Assembly: GCF_030762805.1 (NCBI RefSeq)
Contig: NZ_CP129113.1
Span: 1,936,001-2,000,000, forward strand
Reading direction: 5' to 3'
DNA from: Aciduricibacillus chroicocephali
GTDB lineage: Bacteria; Bacillota; Bacilli; Bacillales; Amphibacillaceae
Length of the DNA stretch: 64,000 nt
Shown here: in pieces, positions 1 through 8,189 of the stretch
Layout of the letters: every line of letters starts with the position of its first letter
How positions within the stretch are numbered: position 1 is the first letter of the stretch
The notes under the pieces: model-generated
What the model saw: only the letters and a program-made list of their open reading frames with translations
Databases searched by the model: none
What the model was told of the DNA's origin: nothing
Position numbers and translations under genes: made by a program

Positions 1-51
1 CATAAAGTCTATCACATTTAATAGGGATTTGGGCTGTTTGTTACAAAACGG

Positions 52-1194
52 TCATAATACATTTGGGACTTGGATAATTACCGACGTCCCTTTTCCAACA
101 TTGGATTTGACCTCCAGTTTACCATCCAGCATTTCAACCCGTTCACGCATACCAATCAGTCCAAATGACTTATCTTTCTTCTTAGACGTATCGAATCCTT
201 TTCCATCGTCCTTGATTAGCAATGTAATGTTATCCTTTGTTATTTCCATCTTTATCTGAATTAGTTTGGCATCAGCATGTTTAATCGCATTTTGCAATGA
301 TTCCTGAACGAGGCGGAACAACGCGACCTCATACTTGGAATCGAGACGCCTTTCTTCACCGATCATTTTAAATTCGATATTCGTGTTATTGTAATCAGCT
401 ATTGTATCGGCATATTTCTTCAAGGTTGGAATCAACCCAAGATCATCAAGAGCCATTGGTCGGAGATCGTAAATGATTCGCCGTACTTCATATAATGAAG
501 AACGGACCATCTTGCGCACACTCTTAATTTCCTCAAGAGCACTCTGGGCGTTCCCTTTCTTATAGGCTCGCTCAACTAGTTCGGAGCGGAGTAGAATATT
601 CGCGAGCATCTGGGCTGGACCATCATGAATTTCACGGGAAATACGTTTTCGTTCTTCCTCTTGAGCCTCGATAATCTGCAGTCCGAATGCTTGTCGCTCA
701 CGTGCCTCTTCGATAATGACATTGACCTTCTTGAAGTCATCACTCAAGTAATTAAGCACTACCGATATCTTGCTCGCAACATCCTCGGCCCGATCAATTG
801 TCTGCATGAGTGAGACAAGACGTCTTTCAAGAGAGTCCCTTTTGTCACGCAGTGTCCGCTCCTCTTGCCTCAGCATGATAAGCCGTGTCTGAAGCAAATG
901 CGTTGAATCATATACTTCACGAATTTCCTTTTCAGAATATCGGTCGAAGTGCTTGCTTACTTCAGCAAGTTTTTTACGTGAATTACGTACTTCTGTCTCG
1001 AGTTTGTTGCCTGTATTGATATATTCAAGAACACGTTCTTTTGTAATCTCAATTTCCTTCAACAGCGTAGAATGTTCTTTACGCGCTTCTTCGCTTATTT
1101 CAAATATTTCATCCTTGGAATTTTGAACGACTTCAACCATTTCGTCTATGACGGAGTCGATTGCGCCGTCCTTAAACTTCTTCAGCAAAGGCAA
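52..1194 (-). CDS. degS: Sensor histidine kinase DegS
   Basis: Cytoplasmic two-component kinase that phosphorylates DegU, which controls exoenzymes, competence and motility in Bacillus. At 380 residues it is close to the B. subtilis protein (about 385). The N-terminal half is a coiled-coil sensor region. The HisKA_3 phosphoacceptor motif SREIHDGPAQML has its histidine at residue 190. The conserved stretch RRIIYDLRPMALDDLGLIPT follows, then HATPase motifs with an N box around LVQESLQNAIKHA and DDGKGFD. No membrane segment is seen, as expected. The longest frame starts with UUG at 1194 behind only a weak GGTGAT element, so the exact start is uncertain. The partner degU should lie just beyond the left edge. 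yvyE is divergent, the same order as in B. subtilis. Confidence 0.95.
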   Translation of the reverse strand: MPLLKKFKDGAIDSVIDEMVEVVQNSKDEIFEISEEARKEHSTLLKEIEITKERVLEYINTGNKLETEVRNSRKKLAEVSKHFDRYSEKEIREVYDSTHLLQTRLIMLRQEERTLRDKRDSLERRLVSLMQTIDRAEDVASKISVVLNYLSDDFKKVNVIIEEARERQAFGLQIIEAQEEERKRISREIHDGPAQMLANILLRSELVERAYKKGNAQSALEEIKSVRKMVRSSLYEVRRIIYDLRPMALDDLGLIPTLKKYADTIADYNNTNIEFKMIGEERRLDSKYEVALFRLVQESLQNAIKHADAKLIQIKMEITKDNITLLIKDDGKGFDTSKKKDKSFGLIGMRERVEMLDGKLEVKSNVGKGTSVIIQVPNVL

Positions 1195-1395
1195 TCACCA
1201 ACTTATGTTATAATCATTCGCAGATGGTTTCTATTTTAACAGGGTCGTTATGCCCGTTATTTAAGACCGTTGACATGGGTTGTTTTTCTTGGTTCCATAT
1301 ACTGAGATTTTGAGCAATTTTTTTATGCTCATCTTTTTATTATAAACATTTCCTGCATAAATACTACAATCATAGCTTGCTTGGAGGTTAATGGA

Positions 1396-2031
1396 ATGCT
1401 TACAAATTACCTGACAGTCAACCTGCATGGCGAGGATGAGCAAGTGATCCAAAAATCACGTTTTATCGGTCATGTAGCTAGAACGGAGACCGAAGAAGAA
1501 GCATTGCAGTTCATCCAAAAGATTAAAGCCGAACATGCTGCAGCGACCCACAATTGCTCTGCTTATATGATCGGTGAACATGATTTGATCCAGAAAGCGA
1601 ATGATGATGGGGAGCCGAGCGGTACTGCAGGAGTCCCAATTCTTGAAGTGCTGAAAAAACAAAAGCTGAAAGATACAACAGTTGTCGTTACGCGTTATTT
1701 TGGAGGGATCAAGCTTGGTGCTGGTGGCTTAATTCGTGCTTATAGCAGCACAGCTTCTTTGACACTTGCCACAACTGGCATTGTAAGAAGACAGCTGATG
1801 GATGGTTTCGCTGTATCTGTCGAATACCCATTGCTCGGCAAACTGGAAAATGCTCTGCGCCAGTCTGAGTACGCATTGGAAGGAATAGATTATCAGGAGA
1901 AAGTGATTTTTACCGTTTATGCCGAAACCGAAGATGCCAAGCGTTTCGTTGAATGGATGGTCGATCTAACAAATGATCAGGCACATATTGAAACACTTGA
2001 CTCCAAATATATCGATATTCCACACTCATGA
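1396..2031 (+). CDS. yvyE: YigZ/IMPACT family protein YvyE
   Basis: UPF0029/IMPACT-family protein of about 211 residues. The family is conserved across bacteria, and its biochemical role is not firmly settled (links to translation or proline-peptide handling have been proposed). The N-terminal domain carries the signature stretch DDGEPSGTAGVPIL, followed by VVVTRYFGGIKLGAGGLIRAY. The C-terminal DUF1949 domain has a ferredoxin-like fold in known members. The start at 1396 is chosen because GGAGG lies 8 nt upstream. A UUG five codons earlier overlaps that site. It is divergent from degS, as in B. subtilis, and shares a bidirectional terminator with nagB. Confidence 0.92.
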   Translation: MLTNYLTVNLHGEDEQVIQKSRFIGHVARTETEEEALQFIQKIKAEHAAATHNCSAYMIGEHDLIQKANDDGEPSGTAGVPILEVLKKQKLKDTTVVVTRYFGGIKLGAGGLIRAYSSTASLTLATTGIVRRQLMDGFAVSVEYPLLGKLENALRQSEYALEGIDYQEKVIFTVYAETEDAKRFVEWMVDLTNDQAHIETLDSKYIDIPHS

Positions 2032-2033
2032 AA

Positions 2034-2073
2034 TAAAAAAAGAAGCTGCACTCCTCAGTGCGGCTTCTTTTTT
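2034..2073. terminator. Bidirectional terminator between yvyE and nagB
   Basis: The stem AGAAGCTGCACT / AGTGCGGCTTCT is flanked by A-rich and T-rich runs on both sides, so it can serve both convergent genes. Confidence 0.85.
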
Positions 2074-2818
2074 ACTCAGCTGCTATATTATCAGGTACTT
2101 TTGAATATGCAGGCTCGTCAACAATCAATGTAAAGTTCGGATGCTTCTTCAATATAGAAGCTGGGAATTCCTCTGAAATCTCACTTTCCATGAAAGCGAG
2201 TACTGTATCTGCCTTGTTCTCTCCAGAGATAATCAGTACAACTTCATCTGCGTCCATGATTGTTTGGATTCCCATTGTAACAGCCTTTGTTGGAACTTCA
2301 TCCAGACTGTTGAAGAAGCGTGAATTCACTTCTCGTGTTGACTCATCGAGTTCCACGACATGTGTACGGCTGTCAAAGGATGTCCCTGGCTCATTAAAGC
2401 CGATATGTCCATTAATTCCGATACCCAGGATTTGGATATCTATTTTCCCAGCTTTTTTAATTTTATCCTCGTACGCTTCACAATGCGCCTGCAAGTCCTC
2501 GTCTGTTCCACTCGGTACAAATGCCCGTTCTGCTGGCAAGTTTATGTGATTAAACAGTTTGTCTTTCATATAATACTGATAGCTGCCCGGATGCGTTTCA
2601 TCCAGACCGACATATTCATCCAGATTGAAACTCGTAGCGTTTGCAAAAGTAATCTCACCTGCTTCATAGCGTTCAATCAGGCATTTATAAAGCCCTTCAG
2701 GTGTAGAACCTGTCGCCAATCCCAAAACAGGATGTTCAATATTTTTTATTTTTTTCGTTACAATATCGCAAGCAGCTTTACTTAGCTGTTCATAATTTTT
2801 CACTTTTAAAATCTTCAA
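2072..2818 (-). CDS. nagB: Glucosamine-6-phosphate deaminase NagB
   Basis: Converts glucosamine 6-phosphate to fructose 6-phosphate and ammonia in amino-sugar catabolism. The 248 residues match the usual short Bacillus length. Visible family motifs are LGLATGSTPEG near the N terminus, FNLDEYVGLD with the catalytic Asp region, LGIGINGHIGFNEPG, and the later VTMGIQTIMDA. The start is a UUG at 2818, preceded at 8 nt by AGGAGG; no in-frame AUG fits better. A 52-residue gene lies 49 nt upstream on the same strand and is probably co-transcribed. No nagA or nagR is present in the window. Confidence 0.95.
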   Translation of the reverse strand: MKILKVKNYEQLSKAACDIVTKKIKNIEHPVLGLATGSTPEGLYKCLIERYEAGEITFANATSFNLDEYVGLDETHPGSYQYYMKDKLFNHINLPAERAFVPSGTDEDLQAHCEAYEDKIKKAGKIDIQILGIGINGHIGFNEPGTSFDSRTHVVELDESTREVNSRFFNSLDEVPTKAVTMGIQTIMDADEVVLIISGENKADTVLAFMESEISEEFPASILKKHPNFTLIVDEPAYSKVPDNIAAE

Positions 2819-2867
2819 ACTAAATGTCCTCCTCTGCCTGACTTTGTCGAAAGCCGGTATAAGCTGA

Positions 2868-3026
2868 TTATTTTCTTACTGGTTGTGCCTGCAATTCGCC
2901 GCCTTTTATGAAATCAAGCCCCTTCACAAGAGCTTGTATAAGTTCTTCGGAAGTGTCAATTCGGCTATTTTCAGTTTCGTTTATCAACTTTTCCATTAAT
3001 GTTTTTATCTTTTCACGTTCTTTCAT
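2868..3026 (-). CDS. Small hypothetical protein upstream of nagB
   Basis: A 52-residue open frame starting with AUG at 3026 behind GAGGGA at about 7 nt. The product is charged and mostly helical in character (starts MKEREKIKTLMEKLINETEN), with no membrane segment or recognisable motif. It lies 49 nt upstream of nagB and reads the same way, so the two probably share a transcript. I do not recognise the family. Start context and amphipathic composition favour a real gene over a chance frame. Confidence 0.55.
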   Translation of the reverse strand: MKEREKIKTLMEKLINETENSRIDTSEELIQALVKGLDFIKGGELQAQPVRK

Positions 3027-3314
3027 CAGGATTCCCTCATCTCGTCTTTAGTGAAAACGCGACAAGCGGGGACTCCTTTCCGCAGAGTTACGAATTCACT
3101 AATTACTTCGCTATTATACTTGAATAAACCTTGATTTTCATTTTAATTTTTTTACGTTTTCTTTATATTCACTACATACAACATGTTATGTTCCCAATTA
3201 TCCATTCGGGAAAACCATTTTCCATTCAATTTTGCCAAGAAAAACTATTTTGTGACTCTGTTCTCAATTCAAGTACAGATTCCTCAAAAAATTACAGACA
3301 AAATGCAATTTAAT

Positions 3315-3343
3315 TAGACTAAAAGCTCTATATCTACTATAAT
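3315..3343 (+). promoter_or_regulatory. SigA-type promoter for the PBP gene
   Basis: -35 TAGACT (4 of 6 consensus) and -10 TATAAT (6 of 6) are separated by 17 bases. Transcription would begin near 3350, about 170 nt upstream of the PBP start codon. Confidence 0.6.
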
Positions 3344-3400
3344 TTAATCAGAGATTCGACTGCTTTTTCACCTAAGATCATTCTCCAAGACCTAAAAGAG

Positions 3401-3434
3401 AGCTGTTCTGATAATAATCAGAACGGCTGTTTTT
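3401..3434 (+). terminator. Hairpin with T run inside the PBP leader
   Basis: AGCTGTTCTGAT pairs with ATCAGAACGGCT (with G-T wobble) and is followed by TGTTTTTC. It lies between the promoter at 3315-3343 and the PBP start, with no plus-strand gene upstream for it to terminate. It may therefore act as an attenuator. Confidence 0.6.
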
Positions 3435-3521
3435 CATAAAATGGCATTCCGCCCCTGCTAATTGGAAACAGAATCTTATAACCTGACATCTTTTGTAAAT
3501 AAGAAATGGAGGAATACGTAT

Positions 3522-5531
3522 ATGAGCAGAAAAATCTGGACATTATCCCTATTGCTTTTCACTATTTTATTGCTCTCCGCCTGTTCCGGTGATCAGGCAA
3601 CTCCAGAAGAACAGCTGCAAAGCTATATTGACCATTGGAAAAAAGAAGAATTTGATAAAATGTACAGTATGGATACACACAAGTCAAAGGAAAAATATCC
3701 AAAATCAAAAATGTCTGACCGTTACGAAAAAATATACAAAGAGCTCGACATCAAAAATTTAAAAATCACATACAAGAAACCCGATGAAGATAAATTAAAA
3801 ATGGAATTGGAAAAAAATCATGCTACATTTCCTATCAAAGTAAAAATGGACAGTACGAGTGGTCCGATTTCATTCACTGCCGATGTTCAATTGAAACGTG
3901 AAAAAAATAAAGATGGTAAGGAAAACTGGTACGTCAACTGGAATCCGGGACTTATATTCCCAGAAATCAAAGATGGCGGATCTGTCACTCTAGCAACACT
4001 GCCAGCCGCACGCGGGGAAATTCTGGATCGTGACAAGATGCCACTAGCAATCAACGAGAAAGCGTACAGGATCGGTATTGTTCCCGAACAATTTGGCACT
4101 GACTCAGCAAAGATGCAAAAACTCGCCTCCCTGCTAGGCATTTCTGTAGCTGATATCAAAAATCAACTGAATCAAAGCTGGGTAAAGCCAAATCTGTTCG
4201 TGCCGCTCAAAGTCATCTCTGAAAATTCAGCAGCACTTGAAGAACTCCCTTCCCTTTCAGGAGTCACGTATGAAGAAACGACAAGCCGCACATACCCTGC
4301 CGGTCCTGCCGCGGCACATCTGGTTGGCTATGTAGGCAAAATTAATGCCGAGGAATTGAAAGAAAAAGGGAATGACTACACTGTAGACGACATGATTGGC
4401 AAACGTGGGTTGGAAAAGCAATACGAGGATGAACTTCGAGGCAAAGACGGCTCTAAAATTGTTGCCACTAACTCGAATGGCGAAGAGAAAGTGCTTGCAC
4501 AAACCGACTCTAAAGATGGTAAAAATATTGAATTAACTATTGATAGCAGACTTCAGGAGAAGATTTACAAATCTTATGGTGGTGATGCAGGAACATCTGC
4601 TGCAGTCAATCCGAAGACAGGAGAAGTACTTGCACTTGTCTCCAGTCCCGGATTTGATCCTGAAGAATTCGTAACAGGCATCTCTTCTTCACGCTTGAAA
4701 GCACTGGAAGATGATCCTAAACAGCCGCTAATCAACCGCTTTAACCTGACATATGCCCCTGGCTCTGTCATGAAACCGATCAGTGCAATGATTGGGTTGG
4801 AAAACGGCTCTATTAAATCAAACGAAACGATGACAATCAATGGGCTTGAATGGGGCAAGAAGAACTGGGGCGGCTATAAAGTTCGCCGTGTTACTGGTTC
4901 TGGCGGTAAGCCTGTTGATGTTACAGATGCACTTGTCCGCTCCGATAATATTTTCTTCGCTCGAAAAGCTGTTGAAATGGGCGCAGATCAATATGTCAAA
5001 GGCTTAAAATCATTTGGATTTGGTGAAGAAATTCCCTTCTCTTATCCGATTAAGAGGTCTCAAATTTCCAATAACGGAAAGCTGGACAATGAAGTCCTGC
5101 TTGCGAATACAATTTATGGCCAAGGTGAGATTCAGCTCAGTTCCCTGCATGTTGCACTTGCATATGCACCAATTATCAACAATGGAATCATGCCAAAACC
5201 TCTTCTCCTTTCTACAGATGAAAAAGGAAAAGCATGGCATGAAAATCTTTTAAGCAAAGAACATGCTGACGTTATGCAGAAAGCTTTACGCAAAGTTGTC
5301 ACAGATGGTACCGCGGCGAAAGCGAAAAACGCTAAAGTTGCCATATCTGGAAAAACCGGCACTGCCGAATTGAAGAAATCCCAAAACTCGACAGGCCATG
5401 AAAATAGCTGGTTCACAGCCTATCCGACAAAAGAAAAGAATGTAGTCATCTCGATGATGGTTGAGAAGGCTGAAGGACGCGGCCATATCGTAGTTGAACG
5501 TGTTTCATCCATTCTGTCTTCAAAAAAATAA
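3522..5531 (+). CDS. pbpC: Class B penicillin-binding lipoprotein (PBP3/MecA-type transpeptidase)
   Basis: D,D-transpeptidase that cross-links peptidoglycan outside the membrane. The start at 3522 has GGAGG 8-9 nt upstream; an earlier in-frame start at 3462 has none. A lipoprotein signal ends at LLSACSG. Next come an NTF2-like MecA N-terminal domain (about residues 30-140), a PBP dimerisation domain, and a transpeptidase domain. The active-site triad of motifs is intact: SVMK with Ser415, SDN at 474-476 and KTG from Lys611. The layout matches B. subtilis PBP3 (pbpC) and low-affinity PBPs such as PBP2a. Being MecA-like in layout does not by itself imply resistance. The gene appears monocistronic. 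Confidence 0.9.
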   Translation: MSRKIWTLSLLLFTILLLSACSGDQATPEEQLQSYIDHWKKEEFDKMYSMDTHKSKEKYPKSKMSDRYEKIYKELDIKNLKITYKKPDEDKLKMELEKNHATFPIKVKMDSTSGPISFTADVQLKREKNKDGKENWYVNWNPGLIFPEIKDGGSVTLATLPAARGEILDRDKMPLAINEKAYRIGIVPEQFGTDSAKMQKLASLLGISVADIKNQLNQSWVKPNLFVPLKVISENSAALEELPSLSGVTYEETTSRTYPAGPAAAHLVGYVGKINAEELKEKGNDYTVDDMIGKRGLEKQYEDELRGKDGSKIVATNSNGEEKVLAQTDSKDGKNIELTIDSRLQEKIYKSYGGDAGTSAAVNPKTGEVLALVSSPGFDPEEFVTGISSSRLKALEDDPKQPLINRFNLTYAPGSVMKPISAMIGLENGSIKSNETMTINGLEWGKKNWGGYKVRRVTGSGGKPVDVTDALVRSDNIFFARKAVEMGADQYVKGLKSFGFGEEIPFSYPIKRSQISNNGKLDNEVLLANTIYGQGEIQLSSLHVALAYAPIINNGIMPKPLLLSTDEKGKAWHENLLSKEHADVMQKALRKVVTDGTAAKAKNAKVAISGKTGTAELKKSQNSTGHENSWFTAYPTKEKNVVISMMVEKAEGRGHIVVERVSSILSSKK

Positions 5532-5535
5532 ACGT

Positions 5536-5573
5536 AAAAAAGAAGGGACCTACTGTAGCGGGTCCCTTCTTTC
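5536..5573. terminator. Bidirectional terminator after the PBP gene
   Basis: AGAAGGGACC / GGTCCCTTCT with a flanking A run on one side and a T run on the other. It can serve both the PBP gene and the convergent permease. Confidence 0.85.
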
Positions 5574-5589
5574 AGTTCTATTTATCAAA

Positions 5590-6972
5590 TCAGTTGCTTT
5601 CCATTGCTGCTTCATCGCGGCGCAAACGTTCTTCTTTGGACTTCTGAGCCTGAACCTTCTGCTCGGATGTACCGAGGCGATCCCATGGGAACAGGTTTTC
5701 CAAGAAGAGTGCAAGAATAATACCGACGAGAAGACCGCTAGATACGAGCGGACGAATGAAGTCAGGTATTGTTGCAAAATAGTTCGAAGGCATTGTCATG
5801 ATAATGATACCAACAAACAATGGAACAGCAGAGCGATAAACGTTTAGAGTATTAAATGTAACTTGCTGGAAGAATCTCAAAGATGAATTGAAAATTTGTG
5901 AGTAAGATACAAACAGTGCCGCACTTCCGATACTTAGTGGAAGCAGCGAGAAGAAGTGTCCAACTGGCGGAATGACACCCATGATGAAGAACATGAATCC
6001 TCCAAGAATGAACGGTGTACGTTTGAAATCACCAGTCTGGTTCAAGAAACCGATCGATGATACATATGGTGAATATGGAACGAGCCCGAATACACCTGCG
6101 AAAACAGTTATAATTCCAGTCAAAGAGAAGGAAGCACGATACTGCTTATTTGTAGTGAGCTCATTGTACATTTCATCTGTACCTTTTAAAGCTCCAAACG
6201 TATTTGCGGAGTTAAGAAGCCCAGCAAGCACAGTCGTAATAATGATTCCTGTATTCCAAACCGGCTTTCCGAATGGGAAGAGTTCAAATCCAAAGCCGCC
6301 ACCGCTGCCTGCTCCTGCCCCTTCATCAGAACCGAAGATGAGTGTATAAACAATCCAGCCAGCAACGATACCAATTAGCAAACCATAGCGACGTATGCTT
6401 GTCGGTGCCTTAATTGAGATCAAGATGACAAGGATAGCAATAACAATTGCCAAACCGGCAACTGGCATATTAATGCTCGCTTCTTTAGCTGCATTACCAA
6501 ACGGAATGCCGAGCATACCCTTAAGGAAAATACCGCATAGCTGTGTTGCGAACAAGAACATGAACACACCCATGACTCCAGGATTAAACAACTTCGCGAT
6601 ACGTGGTCCCATGCCTGTAATTCCGATGAGAATCGTCAATACACCGGAAATCATAACCCCGATTGCCAAGCTGCCACCAAGTTCAGTCAATGGAACACCT
6701 TGAGCCGATGCAGATGTTACAAGTGTCAGGATTACTCCCCACCAAAGACCAGACTGGCCTTCCATAAGTGCTCTACGGTGTCCAATTAATGCTTGGAGCA
6801 TACAGGCAATACCTGTAACGATGAATGAGAGCTGAAGCAATGAAACAATCTTCTCTGAAGAAAGTCCGAACGCCGCTCCTACTGTTATAGGAATAACTAC
6901 AATATTGGTGAAAATGAAAAATAGCCACTGCAACCCCGAAATCCAGTTTCCTGATTTCGTTAATTCCTTCAT
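5590..6972 (-). CDS. NCS2-family purine/ureide permease (YbbY-like)
   Basis: Polytopic membrane protein of 460 residues with about 12-14 hydrophobic segments, in the nucleobase:cation symporter-2 (xanthine/uracil permease) fold. Visible family features are the TM1 region around IPITVGAAFGLSSE, a Gly/Gln-rich turn RRALMEGQSGLWWG, and the FGALKGTDEM segment after TM8. It is the last gene of the all island and probably follows allH on one transcript (63-nt gap, no terminator). In E. coli the allantoin regulon also contains an NCS2 permease, YbbY. Position suggests uptake of a purine or ureide, but the substrate cannot be read from sequence. It resembles the second NCS2 gene at 24926 only distantly. 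Confidence 0.85.
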   Translation of the reverse strand: MKELTKSGNWISGLQWLFFIFTNIVVIPITVGAAFGLSSEKIVSLLQLSFIVTGIACMLQALIGHRRALMEGQSGLWWGVILTLVTSASAQGVPLTELGGSLAIGVMISGVLTILIGITGMGPRIAKLFNPGVMGVFMFLFATQLCGIFLKGMLGIPFGNAAKEASINMPVAGLAIVIAILVILISIKAPTSIRRYGLLIGIVAGWIVYTLIFGSDEGAGAGSGGGFGFELFPFGKPVWNTGIIITTVLAGLLNSANTFGALKGTDEMYNELTTNKQYRASFSLTGIITVFAGVFGLVPYSPYVSSIGFLNQTGDFKRTPFILGGFMFFIMGVIPPVGHFFSLLPLSIGSAALFVSYSQIFNSSLRFFQQVTFNTLNVYRSAVPLFVGIIIMTMPSNYFATIPDFIRPLVSSGLLVGIILALFLENLFPWDRLGTSEQKVQAQKSKEERLRRDEAAMESN

Positions 6973-7035
6973 AGGTATACCTTCTTTCTATAAGTGAGAA
7001 AAACTAAGAAACCTTAAAAAGACCGCAAACATGCA

Positions 7036-7938
7036 TTAGACAAACTGTTTACCCGCCTTTATGCCGATCAGCATTCCAATGATCGTATCAATGCCGGATG
7101 TATGACCGATTTTCTCCATTTCCTCAAGAGCTGAAGAAAACTGCTGTCCATCCCCGTTAGAAAAAGCCATGCAAAGATTTCGGATCGAAGCATGAAAAAA
7201 GCCACGCAATGCATACAGAAGATATTCACACGCAACTGGAGTCGTCCGTTTCAGCCCTTGCTGTTCCAGGTATTCCTTAAGTGTAGCTCGCAAGTCCAGA
7301 GATAGAATACCCTGCATCTCCATGCTCGCAAGCAGACCCGTCATCATATCATCACCACTTGGTGTCAATCCAGGCCCTCTTCCAATCCAGTAATCATATA
7401 CAGCCTTCGGAGCATCACTAAAATTCCCTTGGGCGAGCATTTCCAGGGATACAATTCGGGATTCAAATTCTGTCTGTGGAGAACGACCATGAAGCAGATA
7501 ATTGAGGAGTGAAGTCTGTTCTTCATCCGAATTAATTAAGCCTGCACGAAAACCATTTGCGGAAAGGTGCTCTGCACAAATAACAGAACGTTTGTATAAC
7601 AAATCTGCATCCGGTTCGTCATCTGCAAGAGCCATATCATGGATTTCTGCGATAGAAACATCAACGGTAATTTTATTACCAATAGAAATCTCTTGTTTAT
7701 CTGACTTCCAATGAGCTTCTTTTTCATTTCTGACAGAAGCCGTTAACAATGTGGCAAGACTGCCGGATACCGAAATCCCAAAAGGAGATAACCCATTTTC
7801 ACTTGCACCAATATGTATGAGCCGATCACCGAAAATGAGGTTAAAACTGTTATTGAAGACACTGTGAACCACACCACTCGGGGATTGATCCATAACTGAA
7901 AAAACATGACTGCTGGCGTCCTGTGTCATAATGCGCAT
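7036..7938 (-). CDS. allH: Oxamate carbamoyltransferase subunit AllH (DUF2877)
   Basis: DUF2877 protein, the counterpart of E. coli YlbF/AllH, one of three proteins (AllF, AllG, AllH) assigned to the oxamate carbamoyltransferase that splits oxalurate. Visible family features are GRGPGLTPSGDDMMTGLL around the middle and VVHSVFNNSFNLIF near the N terminus. The C terminus ends in GIDTIIGMLIGIKAG. I take the AUG at 7938, about 8 nt from AGCAGGTG; AUG 7944 and an upstream UUG at 7971 are also in frame. It is separated from allFGKE by allB and allD, and a terminator isolates it from allB. An imperfect dyad at 7993-8029 may control it. Confidence 0.85.
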   Translation of the reverse strand: MRIMTQDASSHVFSVMDQSPSGVVHSVFNNSFNLIFGDRLIHIGASENGLSPFGISVSGSLATLLTASVRNEKEAHWKSDKQEISIGNKITVDVSIAEIHDMALADDEPDADLLYKRSVICAEHLSANGFRAGLINSDEEQTSLLNYLLHGRSPQTEFESRIVSLEMLAQGNFSDAPKAVYDYWIGRGPGLTPSGDDMMTGLLASMEMQGILSLDLRATLKEYLEQQGLKRTTPVACEYLLYALRGFFHASIRNLCMAFSNGDGQQFSSALEEMEKIGHTSGIDTIIGMLIGIKAGKQFV

Positions 7939-7992
7939 CTGCATCACCTGCTTTGCTTCAACATGCAACAATTCATATGGATCCTAAAGCTG

Positions 7993-8029
7993 ATTCGGAA
8001 ATCATTGCATTCAGGCAATTGCATTCCGA
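7993..8029. promoter_or_regulatory. Imperfect palindrome upstream of allH
   Basis: TTCGGAA and TTCCGAA arms flank an inner near-palindrome CATTGCAT...ATTGCATT. It lies about 55 nt upstream of allH, a typical operator distance. A shorter ATGCAATT element also occurs just upstream of allF (about 16157-16164). Confidence 0.4.
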
Positions 8030-8145
8030 AAATACCGATCCGAAAGATTCCATATGTCCACAAACAATTATACGTTATTCCCCCCTGTTCGTCATCCTTA
8101 TCCGGCAATTTTCCAACGTTTTTACGACATTTGCGAAATCTCCCG

Positions 8146-8174
8146 AAAAAACCCGCTCACAATTGAACGGGTTT
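8146..8174 (-). terminator. Terminator after allB
   Basis: On the minus strand AAACCCGTTC / GAGCGGGTTT is followed by TTTTTC. It separates allB from allH. Confidence 0.8.
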
Positions 8175-8189
8175 CTGTTACAAGCTATG

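Noticed and set aside
1-51. Start of degU at the left edge
   Set aside because: An AUG ends at position 1 on the minus strand but no coding sequence is visible; expected from synteny only.
3053-3075. cre-like TGAAAACGCGACAAGC upstream of the nagB unit
   Set aside because: Right half does not fit the CcpA consensus; several defined positions are wrong.
3131-3313. 60-codon plus-strand frame upstream of the PBP gene
   Set aside because: No ribosome binding site, low-complexity AT-rich sequence, and it overlaps the PBP promoter.
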